From NCBI RefSeq assembly GCF_014656135.1, contig NZ_BNBV01000002.1:186001-250000 (forward strand): DNA of 64,000 bases, given 5' to 3'. Below, in pieces: positions 8,224 through 16,305 of this stretch. The translations under genes and the position numbers were made by a program. A model generated the notes under the pieces. That model was not told the DNA's origin, did not search any database, and saw only the letters and a list, made by a program, of their open reading frames with translations. Each line of letters opens with the position of its first letter. The first letter of the stretch is position 1. The DNA comes from Streptomyces thermodiastaticus. Its GTDB lineage: Bacteria > Actinomycetota > Actinomycetes > Streptomycetales > Streptomycetaceae.

Positions 8224-8257
8224 CCGGAGCGCGGCGTCCGCGCCGTCCGCGCTCCGG
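8224..8257 (-). terminator. Terminator after poxB
   Basis: An 11-bp perfect stem (CCGGAGCGCGG with CCGCGCTCCGG) and a 12-nt loop sit 26 bp beyond the poxB stop, between it and the ATPase gene. Confidence 0.7.
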
Positions 8258-8282
8258 CCTCGCCGGGTGCCCGGCCGTCCGC

Positions 8283-10025
8283 CTACGGCCGCGGCACGTT
8301 GCGCAGATTGGACCGGGCCATCTGCAGCATCCGGCCCACGCCGCCCTCCAGGACGATCTTCGAGGCGGACAGCGCGAAGCCGGAGACCATCTCCGCGCTG
8401 ATCTTGGGCGGGATGGACAGCGCGTTGGGGTCGGTGACGACGTCCACGAGCGCCGGGCCCTTGTGCCGGAACGCCTCCTTCAGCGCCCCCGCCAGGTTCT
8501 TGGGCTTCTCCACCCGCACGCCGTACGCGCCACAGGCCCGCGCGACGGCGGCGAAGTCGGGGTTTGTGTTGGTGGTGCCGTGCGAGGGCAGGCCCGCCAC
8601 CAGCATCTCCAGTTCGACCATGCCGAGCGAGGAGTTGTTGAACAGCACGATCTTCACCGGCAGGTCGTACTGCACCAGGGTCAGGAAGTCACCCATCAGC
8701 ATGGAGAACCCGCCGTCGCCGGACATCGAGATCACCTGCCGGCTCCGGTCGGTGAACTGCGCGCCGATCGCCATCGGCAGCGCGTTGGCCATCGAACCGT
8801 GCGAGAAGGAACCGATGATGCGGCGGCGCCCGTTGGGCGAGATGTACCGGGCGGCCCAGACGTTGCACATGCCGGTGTCGACGGTGAACACGGCGTCGTC
8901 GGCGGCCACCTCGTCCAGGACGGAGGCGACGTACTCGGGGTGGATGGGGATGTGCTTGTCTACCTTGCGGGTGTAGGCCTTGACGACGCCCTCCAGCGCG
9001 TCGGCGTGCTTCTTGAGCATCCGGTCCAGGAAACGCCGGTTCGTCTTCTCCCGCACCCGCGGGATCAGGCAGCGCAGCGTCTCCTTCACATCGCCCCACA
9101 CCGCCAGGTCCAGTTTGGAGCGGCGGCCGAGGTTCTCCGGGCGGACGTCGATCTGGGCGATCTTCACGTCGTCCGGCAGGAAGGCGTTGTACGGGAAGTC
9201 GGTGCCCAGCAGGATCAGCAGGTCGCACTCGTGGGTTGCCTCGTAGGCCGCGCCGTAGCCGAGCAGCCCGCTCATGCCCACGTCGTAGGGGTTGTCGTAC
9301 TGGATGAACTCCTTGCCGCGCAGGGCGTGCCCCACCGGCGACTTGATCTTCCCGGCGAACTCCATGACCTCGGCGTGCGCGCCCGCCGTGCCGCTGCCGC
9401 AGAACAGGGTCACCTTGTCCGCCTCGTCGACCATCCGGGCCAGCCGGTCGATCTCGGCGTCCCCCGGACGGACGGTGGGCCGAGAGGTCACGATGGCCGT
9501 CTCCGCGGCCTTCTCCGGGGCGGGCTCGGCGGCGATGTCCCCGGGCAGCGCCACCACGCTGACGCCGCTGCGGCCCACCGCGTGCTGGATCGCGGTGTCC
9601 AGCAGCCGCGGCATCTGCTTCGGGCTGGAGATCAGCTCGCTGTAGACACTGCACTCCTGGAACAGCCGGTCCGGATGGGTCTCCTGGAAGTAGCCGAGGC
9701 CGATCTCGCTGGAGGGGATGTGCGAGGCGAGCGCGAGGACCGGGGCCATGGACCGGTTCGCGTCGTACAGCCCGTTGATCAGGTGCAGGTTGCCGGGGCC
9801 GCAGGAACCGGCGCAGGCCGTCAGCTTCCCGGTGATCTGTGCCTCGGCGCCCGCCGCGAAGGCGGCGCTCTCCTCGTGGCGGACGTGGATCCAGTCGATC
9901 GCGGAGTTGCGGCGGACGGCGTCGACCACGGGGTTGAGGCTGTCCCCCACGACGCCGTACAGCCGCTTCACCCCGGCGCGGACGAGAATGTCGACGAATT
10001 GCTCTGCGATGTTCTGTTTGGCCAT
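8283..10025 (-). CDS. poxB: Thiamine-diphosphate enzyme, pyruvate dehydrogenase (quinone)/PoxB type
   Basis: 580 aa; ATG 10025 (MAKQNIAEQFVDIL) has GAAGGG upstream. The three-domain ThDP architecture is clear: N-terminal PYR domain with the catalytic Glu in VRHEESAAFAAGAEA (about residue 50) and CAGSCGPGN; central FAD/nucleotide-binding domain (TLFCGSGTAGAHAE, LLILLGTDFPYN); C-terminal PP domain with the GDG...NN motif (SGDGGFSMLMGDFLTL, then IVLFNN). The length matches E. coli PoxB (572 aa), which oxidatively decarboxylates pyruvate to acetate and CO2 and passes electrons to quinone at the membrane. Acetolactate synthase or oxalyl-CoA decarboxylase homology is less likely given the GLPSHG and GSFSHGSMANALPMAIGA segments. 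It is transcribed alone, with a terminator behind it. Confidence 0.9.
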   Translation of the reverse strand: MAKQNIAEQFVDILVRAGVKRLYGVVGDSLNPVVDAVRRNSAIDWIHVRHEESAAFAAGAEAQITGKLTACAGSCGPGNLHLINGLYDANRSMAPVLALASHIPSSEIGLGYFQETHPDRLFQECSVYSELISSPKQMPRLLDTAIQHAVGRSGVSVVALPGDIAAEPAPEKAAETAIVTSRPTVRPGDAEIDRLARMVDEADKVTLFCGSGTAGAHAEVMEFAGKIKSPVGHALRGKEFIQYDNPYDVGMSGLLGYGAAYEATHECDLLILLGTDFPYNAFLPDDVKIAQIDVRPENLGRRSKLDLAVWGDVKETLRCLIPRVREKTNRRFLDRMLKKHADALEGVVKAYTRKVDKHIPIHPEYVASVLDEVAADDAVFTVDTGMCNVWAARYISPNGRRRIIGSFSHGSMANALPMAIGAQFTDRSRQVISMSGDGGFSMLMGDFLTLVQYDLPVKIVLFNNSSLGMVELEMLVAGLPSHGTTNTNPDFAAVARACGAYGVRVEKPKNLAGALKEAFRHKGPALVDVVTDPNALSIPPKISAEMVSGFALSASKIVLEGGVGRMLQMARSNLRNVPRP

Positions 10026-10092
10026 GGGTCTAGGGTTGCCCTTCGGTCTCCGGCGGGAATCCTGTGCGTCCATGAAGTCACAGCCCCGGCGG

Positions 10093-10287
10093 TCACGCCT
10101 CCCGGACGGCCACCGCCGTGCGGTCGTCGGCGTATCCCTCGGTGCGAACCCGCACATCTGCCAGGAACGCGGCCGGACCGGGCGGACGGTGCCCCGGCCG
10201 CCGTCGCGCCGGACGGGCGCGCAGCCCGCCCGCTGTCCGCGGCCGCCCGGCCGGCCCGTCGGTGCACATCGGCAGCGTGTCACCCGG
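10093..10287 (-). pseudogene. Remnant of a PPM/SpoIIE-type phosphatase C-terminus
   Basis: The last 64 codons of a minus frame read PGDTLPMCTDG at the start and EGYADDRTAVAVREA at the end. These resemble the GDxLLLxTDG and DDxTAVxVR motifs that close PP2C/SpoIIE phosphatases. Between them the sequence is Arg/Pro-rich and degraded, and no catalytic N-terminal part is found upstream in any frame. It stops 68 bp before the poxB start. I read it as a decayed, truncated gene. Confidence 0.4.
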
Positions 10288-10952
10288 CCAGGCGGGACAG
10301 GCTGGGAAACAGAAGGGCGACGGGGCCGGAGCGGACGGCGGGACGACCCCGGTGGGCGGGGCGGTTCCGGCTGATCTGCCAGACGCGGCGGGAGGGAGTC
10401 CGTCGGTCCGCTCCCCGGTCCTCCGCCACCGTGCCGGCCGGGGTGCCCACGGCGCCGGCCGCCGAGGCGAAGCGGTCGTTCGGGGACGGCGCCCTGCCGT
10501 GGATGCCGCCGGGCGGTTCCACCCCCCACGGGAGAACCGCCCGGCGGCACCCGAGTGGCCCCGCCCGGGCCGGTCCGTGCGCGGTCCGGGGCGCAGACCG
10601 CCACAGGACCGTGACCCGGGTGCGCGACGGCCGACACCGCCGTTCGAGCCGTCCTCGGCAGCGGCATCGCTCCGTCCCGCAGCGGCAAAACCACCCCGGC
10701 TCCGCGCACGCCGGCCCGTGCCGCCGCCGCCCATGGCGGCGGCACGGGCCGCACGCCGCCGGCGTCCGCGCGGGCCACACCCAGGGGACCGGGGCTGTGG
10801 CCTGCCGCCGGTCCTTCGGCGAGCCCACCTTGTCAGGACGACCCGGGGTACGGCGATGATGTCCGGCGGCGGGTTTGCGTCGTGGCCGGTTTCCGCCACC
10901 GCCGCAGGACCGCCGGGACGGTCCCGGGCTCGGACGGAAAGGGCGGCAGCCG
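10288..10952. other. Gene-free 665-bp stretch with two strong hairpins
   Basis: Open frames here are Arg/Pro-rich and look non-coding. Two perfect hairpins stand out: a 14-bp stem at 10505-10518/10535-10548 with a 16-nt loop, and a 16-bp stem at 10713-10728/10735-10750 with a 6-nt loop. They could be old terminators or protein-binding sites. The last 100 bp must hold the promoter of the regulator at 10953. Confidence 0.55.
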
Positions 10953-11969
10953 GTGCTGGCAGCGATAGGACTGGACGAGAGACACGAGTCGGCGTACCGG
11001 GCCCTGGTGTCCGTGGGCGCCGCGGACGTGCCGGATCTCGCCCGGCGGCTGATGCTCGGCGAACGGGAGACCGAGAGCGCCCTGCGCGGCCTGGAACGGC
11101 AGGGGCTCGCCGCCCGGTCCTCGGCGAGCCCCGGCCGCTGGGTGGCCGCTCCGCCGGGGGTGGCGCTGGGCGCGCTGCTCGCCCAGCGGCGCCACGAACT
11201 GGAGAAGGCGGAGCTGGCCGCCGCGCTGCTCGCCGAGGAGTACCGGGCGGCGGCACCTCAGCCCGCGGTGCACGACCTGGTGGAGGTGGTCACCGGCGCC
11301 TCCGCGGTCGCCCAGCGCTTCCTGCAGGCCCAGCTGGGCGCGTCCCGGGAGGTGTGCGCGCTGGTCACCGGGCCCCCGTTGGCCGTGTCCGGGGCGGAGA
11401 ACGATGCCGAGGAGCAGGCGGCCGGGCGTGGGGTGCGCTTCCGCGTGGTGGTGGAGCGCGCGAGGCTGGAGAAACCGGAGACCATGCGCGAACTGACGGC
11501 CGCGCTCGGCCGGAACGAGCAGGTCCGGGTGCTCGACGAGGTGCCGTCCAAGCTGGTGATCGCCGACCGGACGCTGGCCATGGTGCCGCTGACCGCGCAC
11601 AGCCCGGAGCCGGCCGCGCTGGTGGTGCACGCCGGCGGGCTGCTGGAGCTGCTGTCCGCGCTGTTCGAGTCGGTGTGGCGGCAGGCGCTGCCGCTGCGCC
11701 TGGGGGCGTCCGGCGTCGTCGAACAGGGCCCGGACGCCCCCGACGCCACCGACCTGGAGGTGCTGTCCCTGCTGCTGGCCGGGCTGACCGACGCGAGCGT
11801 GGCCAAGCATCTGGACCTGGGGCTGCGCACGGTGCAGCGCCGGGTGAAACGGCTGATGGAGCTGGCCGGCGTGACCACGCGCCTGCAACTGGGCTGGCAC
11901 GCCTACGAGCGCGGCTGGGTGACCCGGGAGCGTCCCGTGGGCCGGGCCGCACCCCGGCGGCAGGTGTGA
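10953..11969 (+). CDS. Two-HTH regulator: TrmB-like N-terminus and LuxR-type C-terminus
   Basis: 338 aa; GTG 10953 with GGAAAGGG upstream. Residues 5-60 form a TrmB/winged-helix domain (SAYRALVSVGAADVPDLARR, then ALRGLERQGLAARS). The middle resembles a phospholipase-D-like or ligand domain (FRVVVERARLEKPETMRELT). The C-terminus is a LuxR-type HTH (LEVLSLLLAGLTDASVAKHL, then LGLRTVQRRVKRLMELAGV). This layout is a known Streptomyces class of LuxR C-terminal-related regulators, often pleiotropic or linked to secondary metabolism. It is monocistronic and its target is not evident. Confidence 0.85.
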   Translation: MLAAIGLDERHESAYRALVSVGAADVPDLARRLMLGERETESALRGLERQGLAARSSASPGRWVAAPPGVALGALLAQRRHELEKAELAAALLAEEYRAAAPQPAVHDLVEVVTGASAVAQRFLQAQLGASREVCALVTGPPLAVSGAENDAEEQAAGRGVRFRVVVERARLEKPETMRELTAALGRNEQVRVLDEVPSKLVIADRTLAMVPLTAHSPEPAALVVHAGGLLELLSALFESVWRQALPLRLGASGVVEQGPDAPDATDLEVLSLLLAGLTDASVAKHLDLGLRTVQRRVKRLMELAGVTTRLQLGWHAYERGWVTRERPVGRAAPRRQV

Positions 11970-12041
11970 CGCCGGGCGGGGACCCTCTCCGTCGCTCCCA
12001 GGGCCCCTTGCGGTGAGCTTCTGTCCGGATGTCCAGGTGCC

Positions 12042-12569
12042 CTACAGCACGCCCTCCAGGGTGAGCAGCCGGACCTTCGCGTCCAGGCCGCCCGCGTAGC
12101 CGGTGAGGGTGCCGTCGGCGCCGATCACCCGGTGGCAGGGGCGGACGACCAGCAGCGGGTTGGCGCCGATCGCACCGCCCACGGCCCGGACGGCGGCGCG
12201 GGAGGCGCCGACGCGGGCGGCGATCTCACCGTAGGTCGTGGTCGTCCCGTAGGGCACGCCGTCGAGGGCGGCCCACACCCGTTCGCGGAACGCGGTGCCG
12301 TGCGCGCGCAGCGGCAGGGTGAACTCCCTCAGCTCTCCGGCGAAGTAGGCCCCGAGCTGTTCCTCGGCCGCGCGGAACGGGCCGGGGTCGTGCCGCCAGC
12401 CGTCCTGGACGGTGCGGCCGCCCTTCTGCCCGGGCACGGACAGGGAGGTGAGGGCGCCGGTGCCGTCGGCGGTGAGCAGCAGCGGGCCGAGCGGGCTGTC
12501 CAGCCGGGTCCAGTAGGTCGTCGGATCGCCGGTGGCGGTCGTGGCCGCGGGGCCTGCAGCGGTCGTCAT
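12042..12569 (-). CDS. ogt: Methylated-DNA-[protein]-cysteine S-methyltransferase
   Basis: 175 aa. The active-site motif is VVRPCHRVIG near residue 140, with the Cys that takes the methyl group from O6-methylguanine; the DNA-binding helix RVGASRAAVRAVGGAIGANP precedes it. The N-terminal ribonuclease-like domain starts YWTRLDSPLGPLLLTADGTG. The start ATG overlaps the stop of the upstream Ada/AlkA gene by one base (TGATG), so the two should be translationally coupled. It is a suicide repair protein: each molecule works once. Confidence 0.95.
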   Translation of the reverse strand: MTTAAGPAATTATGDPTTYWTRLDSPLGPLLLTADGTGALTSLSVPGQKGGRTVQDGWRHDPGPFRAAEEQLGAYFAGELREFTLPLRAHGTAFRERVWAALDGVPYGTTTTYGEIAARVGASRAAVRAVGGAIGANPLLVVRPCHRVIGADGTLTGYAGGLDAKVRLLTLEGVL

Positions 12570-13972
12570 CACAACTCCAACTCCCCTGCCACACGCAGGT
12601 GATCGAGGGCGTACGAGCGCCAGGGGCGCCAGCTGTCGGGGGCGGGCGTGCCGGGCGGGGCCACGTCCGGGTCGCCGAGGGCGCGGACGCGGATCTCGGC
12701 GATGGTGGCGGCGTCCAGGCCGCGCAGTGCCCGCAGCGCGCGGTGCGCGGCGTCCCGGTCGGCGCCCGGGTCCAGCCGCACGGTGCCGTCCGCGAGGGCG
12801 GCGGCCAGGGCGCCCAGGGTACCGTCCGGTCCGGCCTCGGCGAGGACGGCCGGCTCGGGGAACAGGTGGGTGAGGGTGCCGTCGGGGGCGGCCAGCGCCT
12901 TGCCGTGGCGCCGGACCAGTGCGCCGGCCGCCGCCGGGCCCACCAGGGCGCGGATCGCGGCCTCGTCGGGGTCCACGGCGCCGGGCGACCGCAGTCCGGG
13001 GCGGGCCGCGACCAGCGGGGCCAGCCGGGGGTCCGCGCCGAGCCGCTCGTCGACGGCGTACGGGTCGGCGTCGAGGTCGAACAGGCGTCGCAGCCGCTGC
13101 ACGGCCGTGGTCAGGTCGCGCGGGTCGGTCAGGTGCAGCCTGGCCTCCAGCCAGCCGCCGGTCCGTGTCCCGCGCCCGGTGCGCGGGGCGCGGAGGCGTT
13201 CGTGGACGGCGGCGATCCCGGTGCCGTACGGCAGCCGCAGGGTGCGCCGGTAGGTGCGCCGTCCGGGCCTGCCGGTGACCTCCTCCACCGCGGGCACGGC
13301 CTGGCGCTGGAGCAGGTCGAATACGGAGGCGGAGTGGTACGGGCCCCGATGGGCCAGACGCAGCGGTATCCCCGCCGCGTACGTCGCCGCCGCCGCACCG
13401 CGGTGCCGGGCGGCGGGCGCGGCGTTCCGCAGCTCGCTCGGGGTCGCGGCGTACACGGCGCGGATCGTGTCGTTGAACTGCCGCACACTGGCGAACCCGG
13501 CGGCGAAGGCGATCTCGGTGACCGGCAGCCGGGTGGTCTGCAGCAGCACACGCGCGGTGTGCGCCCGCTGCGCCCGGGCCAGCGCGAGCGGCCCGGCGCC
13601 CAGTTCGGCGGTGAGCTGCCGCTGCACCTGCCGGGTGCTGTAGCCGAGCCGTGCCGCCAGCCCGGTCACGCCCTCCCGGTCGATCACCCCGTCGGCGATC
13701 AGCCGGACGGCCCGTGCCACCACGTCCGCCCGCACGTTCCACTCGGCGGAGCCCGGGACGGCGTCCGGGCGGCAGCGGCGGCAGGCCCGGAAGCCGGCGC
13801 CCTGGGCGGCGGCGGCCGTGGCGAAGCAGCGCACATGCTGCCGGCGCGGGGTGACGGCCGGGCAGCTGGGGCGGCAGTAGATCCCGGTCGTGGTGACGGC
13901 GAAGAAGAAGATGCCGTCGAACCGGCCGTCCCGGCTGCGGACGGCCTCGTACCGGGTGTCGTCGTCCATCAC
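12569..13972 (-). CDS. Ada-AlkA fusion: methylation-sensing AraC regulator with 3-methyladenine glycosylase
   Basis: 467 aa; GTG 13972 lies 10 nt after a GGAG, with ATG 13969 also possible. Domain order: Ada N-terminal zinc domain (residues about 25-80) with four Cys, CRPSC and CRRC, where the first Cys can accept a methyl from phosphotriesters; AraC-type HTH (GLAARLGYSTRQVQRQLTAE, EIAFAAGFASVRQFNDTIRA); then an AlkA N-terminal domain and HhH glycosylase domain ending near residue 465 (DSWRPWRSYALDHL). The protein would sense alkylation damage, activate transcription and excise 3-methyladenine, while the coupled Ogt supplies the O6-methylguanine repair that E. coli Ada carries in its own C-terminus. 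Confidence 0.92.
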   Translation of the reverse strand: MMDDDTRYEAVRSRDGRFDGIFFFAVTTTGIYCRPSCPAVTPRRQHVRCFATAAAAQGAGFRACRRCRPDAVPGSAEWNVRADVVARAVRLIADGVIDREGVTGLAARLGYSTRQVQRQLTAELGAGPLALARAQRAHTARVLLQTTRLPVTEIAFAAGFASVRQFNDTIRAVYAATPSELRNAAPAARHRGAAAATYAAGIPLRLAHRGPYHSASVFDLLQRQAVPAVEEVTGRPGRRTYRRTLRLPYGTGIAAVHERLRAPRTGRGTRTGGWLEARLHLTDPRDLTTAVQRLRRLFDLDADPYAVDERLGADPRLAPLVAARPGLRSPGAVDPDEAAIRALVGPAAAGALVRRHGKALAAPDGTLTHLFPEPAVLAEAGPDGTLGALAAALADGTVRLDPGADRDAAHRALRALRGLDAATIAEIRVRALGDPDVAPPGTPAPDSWRPWRSYALDHLRVAGELEL

Positions 13973-14193
13973 GCTGTCCAGTCTCCGCCCGCGGGGCGCC
14001 CTTCCGCTGGCGGAAATCGGACATGGCGTTCCGGGGGCTCAGCGGTGCGGCCGTCCTCGCATGGCCGCCCGGCCGCGCAGGCGAGGCGGGCGCCGCGCCG
14101 CCACCGGAGTCCGGTGTGCGGCCGCCCCCTCGGCGGCCTCGGCGCTGCAGCGTGCGCCGGGGCCGTCGGCCCCGCGGCGGTCTTTCTCCCCGG

Positions 14194-14829
14194 TCAGGGC
14201 TGCAGCCGCTGGTGCCGCCAGCCGTCGCCGTCCCGCCCGTAGCGCAGCCGGCGGTGCAGGCGGTCCGGGCTGCCGTACCAGAACTCGACCGACTCCGGCC
14301 ACAGGACATACCCGGTCCACTCCTCGGGCCGGCGGACCGGAGCACCGCTTTCGGCCAGCCGACCGGCCCGGGCGCGCAGTTCCTCCTCGTCGAGCAGCGG
14401 TTCGCTCTGCCGCGAGGCCGCGGTGGTGGCGCGCGCGGCGAGCGGCCGGGTCTCGAACAAGGCGTCGGACTCCTCGGGTCCGAGCGGGTCGACGCGGCCG
14501 GCCACCGTGATCTGCTGCAGCGTCTCGCGCCAGTAGAAGGTGGCCGACGCCCAGGGTGTCGCGGCCAGGTCGCGGCCCTTGCGGCTGCCGCGGGAGCTGG
14601 TGAACAGCAGCCCCCGGTCGTCGAGGTCCTTCAGCATCAGCACCCTGCTGGAGGGCCGCCCGGACGCGTCGGCCGTGGCCAGCACCATGGCGTACGGCTC
14701 GCGCACTCCGCGCCGTACCGCCTCCAGAAGCCACCGCCGCAACAGCCCCTCGGGACGCTCCGGCGGAGCGTCGAACTCCGGAAGGTGCAGCGTGGTGTCA
14801 CCGGTGAGCGTCTGTTGCGGGGGATGCAT
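14194..14829 (-). CDS. Pyridoxamine 5'-phosphate oxidase-family protein (PdxH/PhzG-like)
   Basis: 211 aa. The split-barrel flavin site is seen in AMVLATADASGRPSSRVLML and KDLDDRGLLFTSSRGSRKGR (FMN phosphate contacts). The C-terminal dimerisation/substrate part ends GSPDRLHRRLRYGRDGDGWR followed by RLQP, matching the PdxH consensus R.H.R..Y......W...RL.P. PdxH uses FMN and O2 to make pyridoxal phosphate; PhzG-type relatives act in phenazine synthesis. No phenazine gene is nearby, so the vitamin B6 salvage role is more likely. It is transcribed alone. Confidence 0.85.
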   Translation of the reverse strand: MHPPQQTLTGDTTLHLPEFDAPPERPEGLLRRWLLEAVRRGVREPYAMVLATADASGRPSSRVLMLKDLDDRGLLFTSSRGSRKGRDLAATPWASATFYWRETLQQITVAGRVDPLGPEESDALFETRPLAARATTAASRQSEPLLDEEELRARAGRLAESGAPVRRPEEWTGYVLWPESVEFWYGSPDRLHRRLRYGRDGDGWRHQRLQP

Positions 14830-15275
14830 GGGCCTGCTCCTGTTCTGTCGTTCTCCGTTGTTCGCTGTCGCTTCGGCTCAGGTGTGCTGACGGTCCTCGG
14901 CGTCCTCGAGTCATGGACGGACGGTGCCGAGCCCGCCCGCGCAGGAGGCGCTGCGGCGGGGTGACGTTCCTCCTGGGCGCGCGCGGAGGCCGGAGGGTCC
15001 GTGTGTTCCAGAAGAACCGGTGCGGTGGCCGCCAGTGCCCGCAGCCACGCCGTTGGGGAGAAGGCGAACGAACGGCCTGTAAGAGGGCCGGTCATGGCCA
15101 TGCGCCCGTCGGTGCACGGGCCACTCACCGGGCACGCAGCACCGTATCAGGCGGTGCTCACCACGGGTCGGCTTCTGCCGCATCCCTGCAACGGCGATTA
15201 GAACAAGCCAATTGACGTAACCTCAGCGATCCGACGCCCTCCGGACGGCCTCCGCGCGTGGTGCACTCCCGCCTG

Positions 15276-15299
15276 CCGTCCTCGGGACGGGCGCTTTTT
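15276..15299 (+). terminator. Intrinsic terminator with T tract, no gene upstream
   Basis: A 6-bp stem with a 3-nt loop is followed by five T. It is the only classical T-tailed terminator I see in the window, and no coding gene on the plus strand leads into it. Confidence 0.5.
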
Positions 15300-15619
15300 C
15301 CTGCCGCACTCCGCTACGCCGGTCCCACAGGGTGACGCCGCTCATGACCTGAAGAGGCCCCGGGAACAGGGGCAGGAGTGTCACGGGTGCCGCCGTCTCC
15401 GCCTCATACCGGCGGACGTGTGCGCGCGTCGTCCCAGCCGCGGGCCCCGGGCCGCACGGCGAGCCGCCTCCGTGATCAGGCCGGCGCCCGGACCGACGAC
15501 ATCACGCCTGGACCTGCCAGGGCGCCTCACCCAGGTGTCATTCACCCGAACGGCCGATGTTCACCGTATCCGGCGCGACCGGTCCGCGCCCTGTCGGCAC
15601 ATGGCTTCCGGGCTGTCGT

Positions 15620-15635
15620 GTGACCGGGCGGTCAC
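15620..15635. promoter_or_regulatory. Palindrome upstream of the secreted I36-like gene
   Basis: GTGACCGGGCGGTCAC is a perfect 7-2-7 inverted repeat about 80 bp before the start codon and is a plausible operator. Confidence 0.35.
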
Positions 15636-15714
15636 GCTGCTGACACGAGCACCGCCGACAGGCCGGTGTCATCCTGGCCGAGGCTTCAGCACAAGCGGCG
15701 AGAGGAGCTCTGCC

Positions 15715-16062
15715 ATGCGGCACGGAAAGGCAGCCTTCACCCTCGCGATCGCCGCCGGAACGGCGCTGGGAGTTCCCGCGCTGGCCGGTACGGCGCAGGC
15801 GGCACCCACCTGCAACCCTGGCGAGACGTGCTACGTCATGTACTGGGACGAGTACGACGACTCGCGAGTGGTCAGCAATCCGGACACGTACTACTGCTAC
15901 CCGATGCCCTACGGCGCGGTGAAGGGCTACAACCACACGGGCCGGACCGTCTGGCTCTACAAGTACAGCCGCGTGTGCGGAGGCGCGCCCGATGCCAAGC
16001 TCTCTCCGGGCTACTCGTGGTACGACCCGAGCACGAGGTACTACTCGTTCGACTTCAGTTAG
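15715..16062 (+). CDS. Small secreted protein, peptidase-inhibitor I36-like
   Basis: 115 aa, ATG 15715 with AGGAG upstream. Signal peptide: MRHGKAAFTLAIAAGTALGV followed by PALAGTAQA and likely cleavage after AQA (about residue 29). The mature part has four cysteines (CNPGETCYVMYWDEYDDS, then YYC and RVCGG), enough for two disulfides, and ends with KLSPGYSWYDPSTRYYSFDF. The CPxGxxC start and the NHTGRTVWLY...PG pattern resemble the beta-gamma-crystallin-like I36 family (SMI-type metalloprotease inhibitors of Streptomyces). The inhibitor role is an inference from weak similarity; a secreted structural protein is the alternative. Confidence 0.7.
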   Translation: MRHGKAAFTLAIAAGTALGVPALAGTAQAAPTCNPGETCYVMYWDEYDDSRVVSNPDTYYCYPMPYGAVKGYNHTGRTVWLYKYSRVCGGAPDAKLSPGYSWYDPSTRYYSFDFS

Positions 16063-16105
16063 GTCCCCTGACGGACGGGCTCCGGCCGGCCCGACCGGTC
16101 ATCCG

Positions 16106-16140
16106 CAACGTCCCGCCTCCTCTCCGGATGCGGGACGTTG
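16106..16140 (+). terminator. Terminator after the secreted protein gene
   Basis: An 11-bp perfect stem (CAACGTCCCGC with GCGGGACGTTG) and a 13-nt loop, 44 bp after the stop codon. Confidence 0.75.
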
Positions 16141-16305
16141 TCTCGCGGCGCACAATGAAAAAACGAGAGACCTGGGCCCCAGCGACCACGTGTGGCACTG
16201 GAAACCACGCACATCCCACCGCAGTTGCCACCGTTTACCGCATGCTGCGGCGGATGGGTTCACAGAAGCGGATCCGGGCGATTCGACCGAGTCCTGAGGT
16301 CGGTC

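Larger units (their letters stand above)
14830..15714. other. Long intergenic region (885 bp)
   Basis: No convincing gene on either strand: short frames here are Arg/Pro/His-rich and lack ribosome-binding sites. The only clear structure is a CCGTCC-TCG-GGACGG hairpin at 15276-15290 followed by GCGCTTTTT, which looks like a factor-independent terminator. The A/T-richer stretch just before it (about 15195-15240) could belong to a small RNA ending at that terminator. A second structure is the palindrome at 15620. Confidence 0.5.

Noticed and set aside
8118..10859. 913-codon plus-strand frame
   Set aside because: It lies opposite poxB, whose thiamine-diphosphate motifs are clear, and its own translation is low-complexity.
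12599..14242. 547-codon plus-strand frame
   Set aside because: Antisense shadow of the Ada/AlkA gene; Gly/Arg/Val-rich without domains.
14637..15128. Possible gene upstream of the PNPOx gene
   Set aside because: Mostly overlaps the PNPOx gene in another frame; no ribosome-binding site; Pro/Thr/Arg-rich composition.
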